The translations under genes were made by a program, and so were the position numbers. From Peptoclostridium sp. (lineage in GTDB: Bacteria > Bacillota > Clostridia > Peptostreptococcales > Peptostreptococcaceae): 32,124 bases of DNA. Numbering within the stretch: position 1 is the stretch's first letter; every line of letters begins with the position of its first letter. The stretch covers positions 1 through 32,124 of the forward strand of contig NZ_WXFG01000002.1 in the NCBI RefSeq assembly GCF_009881055.1. The letters are read 5' to 3'. This document shows, piece after piece, positions 25,027-32,124 of the stretch. The notes under the pieces were generated by a model that was not told the DNA's origin, made no database searches, and saw only the letters and a program-made list of their open reading frames with translations.

Positions 25027-25061
25027 ATGGTAATAATACCATCCTTATGCCAACCGGTCAA
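25027..25061 (-). promoter_or_regulatory. Sigma-70-type promoter with palindrome over the -10 box
   Basis: On the minus strand TTGACC (25056-25061) is separated by exactly 17 bases from TATTAT (25033-25038), close to consensus. The -10 box lies inside the 16-base palindrome ATGGTA-TTAT-TACCAT (25027-25042). A protein bound there would block RNA polymerase, so this is a candidate operator. It would drive the kinase/phosphatase/SLH transcript. Confidence 0.75.
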
Positions 25062-25420
25062 CGCCGCTGGTCTTGCTGCAAAGTTGGTTCTATCGTCCTA
25101 TGCATTGCCGGGGCTGTTCTGAAAACCGTTTTCCCGCATCAATTGATTTGTCATCCATTAAATTTTCTTATACTTCCATGTCTATCCTTTAATTTTTATA
25201 ATAATGGATCTCGTCGAATAATGTTGCATGTTTTTGGGTTTGGGTCGCATTTTAAAATGTAGATTAAAATGTCGTTTAAACTAGCATTTTCAACGGTTTT
25301 ATGGCATATGCACCGCTAGAGATATAATCTCATAGTTTTAAATTTTTTTCAATCTTTATAAGTTAATTATAAATAAAAAATGTTTATTTAGGTCTATGGT
25401 CCCTGTTTGTTTTTCCAGTA
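25062..25420. other. Gene-free intergenic region between the SLH gene and the kinase operon
   Basis: No credible gene lies here. From 25250 to 25280 there is a direct repeat TTAAAATGT (25252-25260 and 25264-25272), the first copy lying within the palindrome CATTTTAAAATG. Near 25371-25391 an AT-only stem-loop (AAATAAA/TTTATTT) could weakly terminate the SLH gene that stops at 25421. No recognised riboswitch consensus was found by eye. Confidence 0.5.
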
Positions 25421-26950
25421 TTATTTGAAGTTGACTATGTCCTCCCTGTAGTCTCTTTGGAGGTCTCTTTGCATGAACTCAAGCAGTCTTACTATCATCG
25501 CGCTGGCTTCTGATCTTTTCATTATGGAATCGGGATTTACCCTGCCCTGCGAGTCTCCCTGCACGAGGCCTATCTCCCTCGCCACGTATATGCTGGCCTT
25601 GGCCCATGCTTGTATCTTTCGGTCGTCCGAAAAGCCGCTGGCGAAGCCCGGAGTTGGAGCCTTGCTTTCAAAGCCGAGGGCCCTTACTAGTATCGTTATG
25701 GCCTCGGCCCTTGTGAGCGATGCCCCCGGGCGGAACATGCCGTTTTGGGAGCCCTTGACTATGCCCTTGTTGTAGGCGTCCTTTATGTAGGCGTAGTCCT
25801 CGTCGCTTATGCTCACGTCCTCAAACACGCTTTCTTCCTTGGGAGCCTTCCTCGAAGCTCTGGCGCTCTTTTTGGCCTCCATGGATGGCCTTATGTTGCA
25901 CGCTTTCATGACCGCCTTTATGTACTCGGCCCTTGTCATAGGCACGTCCGGCGTGAAGAAGTCTCCGCCTTCCTCAAGCACCTCGAGGGAGTAGAGCTTT
26001 TCTATGTGGGTCTGCGCCCAGTGGCCTGAGAGGTCCCTGAATTTGGGCAGCGCAAGTCTTTCGAGCCTTGGCACCATGCTCTTTGAAAGCTCGATTGTCC
26101 CCTTGTCGCTGTCGCCTTCCGGAGCCGCGAACTTGCCGTCTCCCTGGTCTATGCCCGCAGTGCCTTCTTCCATTTCGGGAAGCTCGTAGGTGTATCTTGA
26201 GGTCATGTCCCTGCCTGTTATCCTCATGTTGCCTCCGGAAAAGCTCGAGAGCGAGGCGTCGTTTGGAGAGTACCGCAGAGTCTTCATCATGCTGTCTGAT
26301 GCGAGTATCCTTGCCGTGCCCGTCCATGACACGTCCTGCTCCTTCTCTCCTTCTGCCGCTGCGAGCTTTCTTTCATAGTCGAAGGTCATGTCTATTATGT
26401 TGGTGCCCGTGTCGCCCCAGAAGTTCTTGTAGCCCGTGTCTGCCCCGGATATGTCGACTGTGACCGTGCCCTCGTCCTTGTTGATTGTGTAGTATTTCCT
26501 GCCCTTGAGGTTGCCCGAGTAGAAGTCCGAGGCCGGACGGTTGTCGACTATGTCGGACTTTGAGAACTGGAAGTCCTTGAGCTCGTACTTGTCCTTGCCT
26601 AGCTCTATCTTTTCGCTGTACTTGTCGACTGTGGTGTCGGCGCTTGTCTGGCCCTTGCCGTCCCACTTCTTATATGTTGTGACTAGCGTTATTGTCCTTG
26701 TGAGCGAGCCGTCTATTGACTTGTCGGCCGGTGCGAGCTTGAATTTGTAGGAGGTTTTCTTCTCCTCTTCCTTCGCGCTTTCCGACATGTCCATCTCGCC
26801 TATGAATCTTATCGGCTTGCCGCTTATGAACACGACTTCTTCGTATTCGTATTCGTTGCTCACGCCGCCGGAGAATTCAGGCGGCTCTGCGTAGGCTACG
26901 CTCGAGGCCATGAGCATCGATGCGAGAAATCCCGCAATAAGTTTTTTCAT
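25421..26950 (-). CDS. Exported protein with three C-terminal SLH repeats (509 aa)
   Basis: Signal peptide to about residue 21 (VAYA before EPPEF). Residues about 30-275 form a beta-rich domain with EEVVFISGKPIRF at the start, which I do not recognise as a named family. SLH repeats start at about 304, 376 and 440 and carry TRAE, TRAE and the weaker KRSE. A basic linker rich in Lys, Ala, Arg and Ser separates repeats 1 and 2 (about 354-374). It is the last gene of the three-gene surface module and the only one of the visible parts that has a wall-binding unit, so it probably anchors the module to the cell wall. AGGAG lies 9 bases before the ATG. Confidence 0.9.
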   Translation of the reverse strand: MKKLIAGFLASMLMASSVAYAEPPEFSGGVSNEYEYEEVVFISGKPIRFIGEMDMSESAKEEEKKTSYKFKLAPADKSIDGSLTRTITLVTTYKKWDGKGQTSADTTVDKYSEKIELGKDKYELKDFQFSKSDIVDNRPASDFYSGNLKGRKYYTINKDEGTVTVDISGADTGYKNFWGDTGTNIIDMTFDYERKLAAAEGEKEQDVSWTGTARILASDSMMKTLRYSPNDASLSSFSGGNMRITGRDMTSRYTYELPEMEEGTAGIDQGDGKFAAPEGDSDKGTIELSKSMVPRLERLALPKFRDLSGHWAQTHIEKLYSLEVLEEGGDFFTPDVPMTRAEYIKAVMKACNIRPSMEAKKSARASRKAPKEESVFEDVSISDEDYAYIKDAYNKGIVKGSQNGMFRPGASLTRAEAITILVRALGFESKAPTPGFASGFSDDRKIQAWAKASIYVAREIGLVQGDSQGRVNPDSIMKRSEASAMIVRLLEFMQRDLQRDYREDIVNFK

Positions 26951-26969
26951 GAATTCGTACTCCTCACGT

Positions 26970-28610
26970 CTAATCTTTTACGAATATGACCTTAGCCACA
27001 TTCCCGTCTCTCACGACATACAGGCTGTCCCCAGCTTTGACGTCCTGCGGCTTTATCACGACGCCGTCCTTGACTATGAGCGCTCCGTCGAGCACGAGAG
27101 TGAGATCTGCAGTCTTTGCAATCCACGCTTCCTTTCTGGCGCTGTAGTCGCTCGCGTCACTAGTTGTAAGCAGCCAGCCTATCCTTGAGTCATAAGTTGC
27201 TCCCTGGGCCATCGCGCTTGTTACCCGCTCAGCCCTTGTCGAGTCGTCATCCTTAACGAGCAGTATGAGCGATGCCCTATCGCCCTGTGCATATATGTAG
27301 GCGTCCTTCGAATCGTCGTACTCGCCCGATGCGAATCTAGCGACGTCCAGCTTCTCGCCCTTTTCCGCATCGTAGATGTATGTCTCTTCATCGAACGTAA
27401 ACTCCTCTGCGCTCATGCTCTCCCACTCGTGGTTTTCAAGAGCGTAGAGCCTCTTTGTCTTTATCTGGTAGGGCAGTATCTGCTCCAGCCTTGCGCTGTA
27501 TAGGAAGCTGCCCTTTGCAGCTGAGGGGTCCGCAACCTCGCCTGTTATCATTACAACGCTGGCCGCCTCTCCTGACGGCGAAGAGTCTGAAACCAATAGT
27601 GCGCTTTGGCCTTTTTGTATGGCCGATGTGTCTACTAGTCTTCCGCCCCTTACTACTATGCTGGCCGGAGTTATAGTAACGTTCCTCTTGTTGGAGAGCT
27701 CTATCTGCGAGCTGAACGCGCTGAGCTCGTCAACTCTTTCCGAGTAGAGCCTCTCGAAGCTGTCCTTTATCACCAGCTTTTCTATGGAATCTGCCCCGAA
27801 AAAGCTGCCCACCGCCATATAGGCAGTTCTGCCCTTGTAGTAGCCTATGTTGCTCCTTGAAAGCTCATAGCCTCCAAGGTATGCCTTGCCGTCGGCCGAG
27901 AGCTTCATGCTTGCGCTGCTAACTTTCTCCCACTTGCCGTTTCTTAGGACCTCGAGCTTTTGGAGTGTTATAGTGTCGTCATACCTGTCGGCCGTGCCTA
28001 TGACGCCCCTGTAAATGCCCTTGAGGAGCACTGACCTTCCCTGAACCTCTATCCTGCTGGCCTCCGATGTGTCGTATGTGTCGAAGAAGAGCTTTACGCG
28101 GTCGCCCGCCACAATCGACTCTGCCTTGACGTTAACCCCGGCTCTGGTTGAGACCGTGGATGGAGTCCAGGTGTACTCGGAGACGTTCCCCATGACGTCT
28201 CTTATGGACAGCCTGCCTGCGCCCGCTGACACCACGGTTCCAGTCCTTGTCTTGGTCTGAGTGTCTATCTGGGCGAATACCGCAGTTGAGTAGCCGTCCA
28301 TGTATTCAATCCTGCTTCTGGAGTACTCTATATATACCTCCATGCCTCTTTTAAATTCCGATAGGCTGTATATTGTCTCCATGTCCATGGAGAGCTCGGT
28401 CTCCTCGTCCGCAAGGAGTGTGTGGATATCCCCGTCGTAGTCTTCTATTGTCACGGCGTTGCCCGATATTCCAAGCAGATAGCCTTCTATGCTACCCCTT
28501 GGGAAAAGCTCCTGGGCGCTTGATGGTTGCAGCGCCAGCCCTGATGCCACTACTGCTGCCAGCAGCAGTGCAGCTGCGCTTTTTATGATTCTTGCGATCT
28601 TATCGTTCAA
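26970..28610 (-). CDS. Secreted beta-rich protein of unknown function (546 aa)
   Basis: The N-terminus is a signal peptide (hydrophobic 12-27, likely cleavage near SSAQ at about 33). The mature part consists of several short beta modules of similar pattern, for example GYLLGISGNAVTIEDYDGD, TGTVVSAGAGRLSIRDVMGN and GVIGTADRYDDTITLQ, each with a G-x-V/I start and an ITI-like strand before a D-x-x-G turn. No SLH repeat or sorting signal is present. It starts 16 bases after the IPT protein gene stops and ends 19 bases before the SLH gene starts, so the three are one transcript and possibly one complex. The start is TTG with GGAGGAAG upstream. I do not assign a function. Confidence 0.85.
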   Translation of the reverse strand: MNDKIARIIKSAAALLLAAVVASGLALQPSSAQELFPRGSIEGYLLGISGNAVTIEDYDGDIHTLLADEETELSMDMETIYSLSEFKRGMEVYIEYSRSRIEYMDGYSTAVFAQIDTQTKTRTGTVVSAGAGRLSIRDVMGNVSEYTWTPSTVSTRAGVNVKAESIVAGDRVKLFFDTYDTSEASRIEVQGRSVLLKGIYRGVIGTADRYDDTITLQKLEVLRNGKWEKVSSASMKLSADGKAYLGGYELSRSNIGYYKGRTAYMAVGSFFGADSIEKLVIKDSFERLYSERVDELSAFSSQIELSNKRNVTITPASIVVRGGRLVDTSAIQKGQSALLVSDSSPSGEAASVVMITGEVADPSAAKGSFLYSARLEQILPYQIKTKRLYALENHEWESMSAEEFTFDEETYIYDAEKGEKLDVARFASGEYDDSKDAYIYAQGDRASLILLVKDDDSTRAERVTSAMAQGATYDSRIGWLLTTSDASDYSARKEAWIAKTADLTLVLDGALIVKDGVVIKPQDVKAGDSLYVVRDGNVAKVIFVKD

Positions 28611-28626
28611 GCTTACTTCCTCCCCT

Positions 28627-31600
28627 TTATCTCGAGCCTGTGACCCTGTAGCTTCCGAGCCTGCTTATCCTCGCGGACGCCGAATTCTGGTATGCGGTCC
28701 CGCCTTCAGCGCTCTTCCAGACGCGCTGGCTTTCATCGTAATAGCTGAGCTCTGCTTTGCTGTACCTTCTCATTCCCAGCTTTGTCGGGTCAAAGCTCAG
28801 CTCGAGCATTGCAGACTCCGCCATGTAGTCGAGCTGCTTTTGACCGTTCCTGCTGTAGGCGTAGGCCTTCAATGTATATTCCGTCGAGACTGCCGCGTCC
28901 TGGCTGCCCGACGGCACTGCCGCCTTCGCTATCTCAAGTCTCACTCCCGAGCCGCCTGAGCTGTCAAGCCCAGAAGCGTCGAATGCATTAGGATTGAATC
29001 TGAGCGTGAAGTCCCTGCCTATTACCGTTATGTCCGCGGCGCCAGAATCCCTTACAATCTGGGAGCTCATGCTTATGACAGCAGAAGTCGCGCCCGATAG
29101 CCTGCCTGATGTCAGGTCAATCCTAAGGGTATCGCCCGCATCGTCCTCGCCTACCGTCACGCTTGCCTGCGCACCCGAAATTGACATTGCTGTCTTTTCA
29201 CCAAGGCCTGAGTCCGCGTCCACGTAGCCCGCATTCTTGCCTGTTGTGACTCTGTTGCTTTCTCTTGAGTATTTGGACGCTGAAACTGCGCCCTGCGCCT
29301 TTATCTTGAATCTGTAGGAGGTTTCGGCCTTCACGTCCTGGTATATGTAGCTGGTGTTTGAGGTCGAGTAGACAAGGTATTCCCTGCCTCCCTCTATCGC
29401 GTATATGTCGTAGCCCTTGGCGCCCTCTACCGCGCTCCATTTTATGCTTATATACCTGTCATATATAAGCTCGGCGCTCACATCTGACGGCGCGTCCACG
29501 CTAGGAAGTCCGTACGTTATGCTGTATACCAAGGTCGCTCCTCCGTCAGGATTGATTACAATCATTCCCTTCTTTCCCGTTACGCCTTCCGGAGTTGTGA
29601 CTATGAGGGTGTTTTCATCCTTCCACTCCACAGCCTTCGCGTCGGCTCCCGCTTTTACCACGTAGCCCTTGGAGCCTATATAGAGTGCAGGAGTCTGGGA
29701 CTCTTCCAGCTCGGGGATGAACACAACTCTTGCTCCCTGCATGAAGCCTTTGCCCTTTATGGCTATGCTTTCGCCGCCGTAAGCCGAAAGCGAATCCATT
29801 GAGGTCTTCATGTCGGAAGCCTTGACCACCGAGTCGATTGCGGGGCCGCTGACGAATGTGAATCCGCCTCTTAGCACTGCTATCTCCCCATCGCTGTTTT
29901 CAACCTTGACGTCCGCCTTTCCCGGAATGTGCGCAGGCGTCTTCACCTTTATCGTCTTGTAGTCCACGCGCGCTACCTCGGCAGCCTGAACTCCTCCGAA
30001 CATCACTATGAGGCCGTCCCTGAAGTCATCTCCTGTTATAGTCACCCAGTCGCCTCCGCTGCTTGAGCCGATTGCCGGCGCTATGGCATCCACCCTAGGC
30101 ACGCTGTCGCCGCCTATGAACTGGATGTATATGCCTGGCTGCGAGTTCTCGGAGGAGGCTATGCCCCCGTCTGCATTTATCACCTTGAGCTTGCAGAGCT
30201 TGCCTATGTAGCTTTGAGGCACGGCCGGCATGTCGAACACTATCATGCTCGAATCAGACTCCCTGAATTTCGAGGAGTCTATCGCAGGGAGGTCGCCTAT
30301 CTGCACGCTGGCTCCTTCCCTGAAGTCGCTGCCTATTATGGCCATAGTGTTGCCGCCTGCTATGGACACCTTAAGGAGCCTTATTTGCTTTACAGTGCCC
30401 GAAAAATCATAAGGCACACTTTCCGGATTTCTTGAATCCTTGGTGATGTTTTCTATCTGGGGCTTGCTGTCCGGATTCCTGTACTCGAACTGCGACTTTG
30501 CAATTCCGCCGTCCGGGTTCATGACTGATAGGCTGACCTTCACCGGAATCTTGACGGCGCTGAAGTACGAAGGCGTCGTAAGCTCTATGAATTCCGGGCT
30601 CACAAGCCTTGCATAAGGCGCGTAGCCTCTTTCTACAATCAGCCTGTCATTTGAAACCTCAAGCCGTATGAGTTCCTTGCCGAAATATTTTGCGCCCTGT
30701 GCTGTCGTTAGAAGCTCTGCAGGCACGAATATGGTTTGGCCGCTGTAGCCGTCCACAGTGCCCGTGTATTCTGCATCTATTGTTTTTATGCTGACTTTTA
30801 CCGTGGACTGGGCTTCGTCGTATTCTGCCGAAAGTCCGCCCTCAAGGCCCACGTAGGCCTTGGAGTTTTCAATCTCGCCCGTGCCGGTTCTATTTCTGTT
30901 TGACACGTCTCCGAATCTTACAAGAGGCATTGTCGGCTTTGGATCCACATATGCCCCAGCAGCTTCGCCCGAGGCCAGGCTCTCCACTAGCTCTATTTGA
31001 GTCGCTCCAAAGCCTGTTCCTATGAGCTCCACCGATTCGTTCCCAGCCTTGTCGCCCACAGGAGGCAGAACGCTTATTATTGACGTTGGAGACATTCTGT
31101 ATGTGAATTTGAGCTTGTTTGACATCCCGTAACTGTTTTCGCCCTGGTTGACGAATATTACGTCTGCTGTTCCGGCTGCGTTGGGAGGGGTCTTGAGCTT
31201 TATGTAGCCGTTGAATATGTTCTCCTGCTCCAGCTGGACCTCCTTGCTTCCAAAGTAGACCTTAGGCAGCACAGGATTGCCCAGTTCGTCCTTTCCTGTT
31301 CTGATATCGCTTACGTCTATCCTTATCATGTCCCCGCCGAGCGTGGTGCCCTCCGCTGCAGGCTGGATGTTGCTTATTACCGGCGTGGAAAACGGAGCGT
31401 AGTATGTGAAGTATTCGTTCTCCAGCTTGCTGCTCCAGCTAGCGCCTCCCGGATTGAGTATCACAACCGGAACCCTGGCCTTCTGGGTTGTCATATCGCC
31501 CTGCTTTTTTACGTATGCAGGCACTGTTATCTCCATCTGCGTGCCGCCGGTGTTTACGCTGTTAACCTTGGCCTCAGCTCCGTTTATGTATACCTTGGCC

Positions 31601-32124
31601 TGCGGGTCGAAGCCCTCGCCCGAGATTTTTATAGTGTACCCTCCGGCAATCAAGCCAAAATTAGGCGATATTCCGTTTTCTCCCACCCATGGTTTTTGAT
31701 TTGTGTTGGGCGTGGTAATTAGGTAGAATCCGCTCTGGCCTGACTTGGTGTCCTTTTTTGTGTCAGGGTTTATCACTGTCAGGTCATAGAAGTTGCTTGG
31801 AAGATCCCTAAAGTCGGGATGCGACTGCCCCGGAACCCAGAAGTATATGGTGTTCATGTCCTTGACCTTAACGCGGTCGCCGTATATCTTACCAGCCTCA
31901 TCTACGGCAAACGGCGTCATCATTGTGAGTGTTACCGTCTCCCTGCCTTCGCACGTGAGCTTTATTTGCTCCTTTTCGGGGTATGAAACCGTGTATTCAT
32001 TGCCGTCCCTGTCGACTGCCACTATGGCGTCTCCGGAAGCCTTTATCTCGTAGGCCGCCTTTGAGCTCGACAGAGATATTTCGCCTTTCTCGTTGACGTT
32101 AAGCACCATGAACTCGTCTTCTGT
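28627..32124 (-). CDS. Giant IPT/TIG and fibronectin-III surface protein, 5' end outside window
   Basis: The frame is open to the window edge. The first in-frame ATG (32109) gives no signal peptide and has no good ribosome binding site, so the true N-terminus lies upstream. At least five IPT/TIG modules are visible, each with a GG-x-x-I-x-I-x-G-x-G/D-F pattern, such as GGYTIKISGEGFDPQAKVYI and GGDWVTITGDDFRDGLIVMF. A fibronectin-III domain lies at about 860-955 of the visible part. The C-terminal 200 residues (ending RISRLGSYRV) resemble the beta domain that usually precedes SLH repeats, yet no SLH follows. This fits a long rod-like adhesin or S-layer-associated protein. The next two genes follow by 16 and 19 bases. 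Confidence 0.9.
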   Translation of the reverse strand, partial: TEDEFMVLNVNEKGEISLSSSKAAYEIKASGDAIVAVDRDGNEYTVSYPEKEQIKLTCEGRETVTLTMMTPFAVDEAGKIYGDRVKVKDMNTIYFWVPGQSHPDFRDLPSNFYDLTVINPDTKKDTKSGQSGFYLITTPNTNQKPWVGENGISPNFGLIAGGYTIKISGEGFDPQAKVYINGAEAKVNSVNTGGTQMEITVPAYVKKQGDMTTQKARVPVVILNPGGASWSSKLENEYFTYYAPFSTPVISNIQPAAEGTTLGGDMIRIDVSDIRTGKDELGNPVLPKVYFGSKEVQLEQENIFNGYIKLKTPPNAAGTADVIFVNQGENSYGMSNKLKFTYRMSPTSIISVLPPVGDKAGNESVELIGTGFGATQIELVESLASGEAAGAYVDPKPTMPLVRFGDVSNRNRTGTGEIENSKAYVGLEGGLSAEYDEAQSTVKVSIKTIDAEYTGTVDGYSGQTIFVPAELLTTAQGAKYFGKELIRLEVSNDRLIVERGYAPYARLVSPEFIELTTPSYFSAVKIPVKVSLSVMNPDGGIAKSQFEYRNPDSKPQIENITKDSRNPESVPYDFSGTVKQIRLLKVSIAGGNTMAIIGSDFREGASVQIGDLPAIDSSKFRESDSSMIVFDMPAVPQSYIGKLCKLKVINADGGIASSENSQPGIYIQFIGGDSVPRVDAIAPAIGSSSGGDWVTITGDDFRDGLIVMFGGVQAAEVARVDYKTIKVKTPAHIPGKADVKVENSDGEIAVLRGGFTFVSGPAIDSVVKASDMKTSMDSLSAYGGESIAIKGKGFMQGARVVFIPELEESQTPALYIGSKGYVVKAGADAKAVEWKDENTLIVTTPEGVTGKKGMIVINPDGGATLVYSITYGLPSVDAPSDVSAELIYDRYISIKWSAVEGAKGYDIYAIEGGREYLVYSTSNTSYIYQDVKAETSYRFKIKAQGAVSASKYSRESNRVTTGKNAGYVDADSGLGEKTAMSISGAQASVTVGEDDAGDTLRIDLTSGRLSGATSAVISMSSQIVRDSGAADITVIGRDFTLRFNPNAFDASGLDSSGGSGVRLEIAKAAVPSGSQDAAVSTEYTLKAYAYSRNGQKQLDYMAESAMLELSFDPTKLGMRRYSKAELSYYDESQRVWKSAEGGTAYQNSASARISRLGSYRVTGSR

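Noticed and set aside
25047..25262. Plus-strand 71-codon frame in the intergenic region
   Set aside because: Overlaps the predicted promoter, has no ribosome binding site and no recognisable features.

Overview
This window looks like part of a Gram-positive, Clostridia-type (low-to-mid GC Firmicute) chromosome. It carries S-layer-homology (SLH) proteins, a Wzx/Wzy cell-surface polysaccharide pathway, a CpsB/C/D-type (Wzb/Wzz/Wze) tyrosine-phosphorylation control module, strong GGAGG-type ribosome binding sites and several TTG/GTG starts. I cannot name the species. Every gene I can support is on the minus strand, so the locus is read from high to low coordinates. No rRNA, tRNA or CRISPR array was seen.

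Region A (32124 to 25421) is a three-gene cell-surface module: a very long IPT/TIG plus fibronectin-III protein (cut by the window edge), a secreted beta-rich protein, and a protein with three SLH repeats. A 461-bp intergenic region follows, holding a convincing promoter with a palindrome over its -10 box.

Region B (24959 to 16518) starts from that promoter: Wzz-like co-polymerase, BY-type tyrosine kinase, PHP-type tyrosine phosphatase, two SLH proteins with poly-glycine hinges, a strong internal terminator, a membrane-anchored protein of unknown function, and a long CapD/WbpM-type UDP-HexNAc 4,6-dehydratase. A nested-hairpin terminator closes the region.

Region C (16306 to 2077) is visibly more AT-rich and encodes the glycan itself: PIG-L deacetylase, formyltransferase-fold enzyme, PglC-like initiating phosphoglycosyl transferase, SDR reductase/epimerase, WbuB-like GT4, heparinase II/III-like protein, WecC and WecB (UDP-ManNAcA), a second GT4, an AAC(3)-fold acyltransferase, Wzy polymerase, an insertion-sequence scar, and a MurJ/MviN-fold Wzx flippase. 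The inferred product is a lipid-linked polymer started on a 2-acetamido-2,6-dideoxy sugar, containing ManNAcA and possibly an N-acyl-modified amino sugar. It is exported by Wzx/Wzy and controlled in length by the kinase/phosphatase pair. It could be capsule/EPS, an S-layer glycan, or the wall polymer that SLH domains bind.

Region D (2040 to 1) is accessory DNA: an 80-residue orphan, a 414-residue protein made of two HEPN-like repeats each with an R-x5-H motif, and at the left edge a hairpin that hides the ribosome binding site of an ORF running out of the window, probably the end of an insertion sequence.
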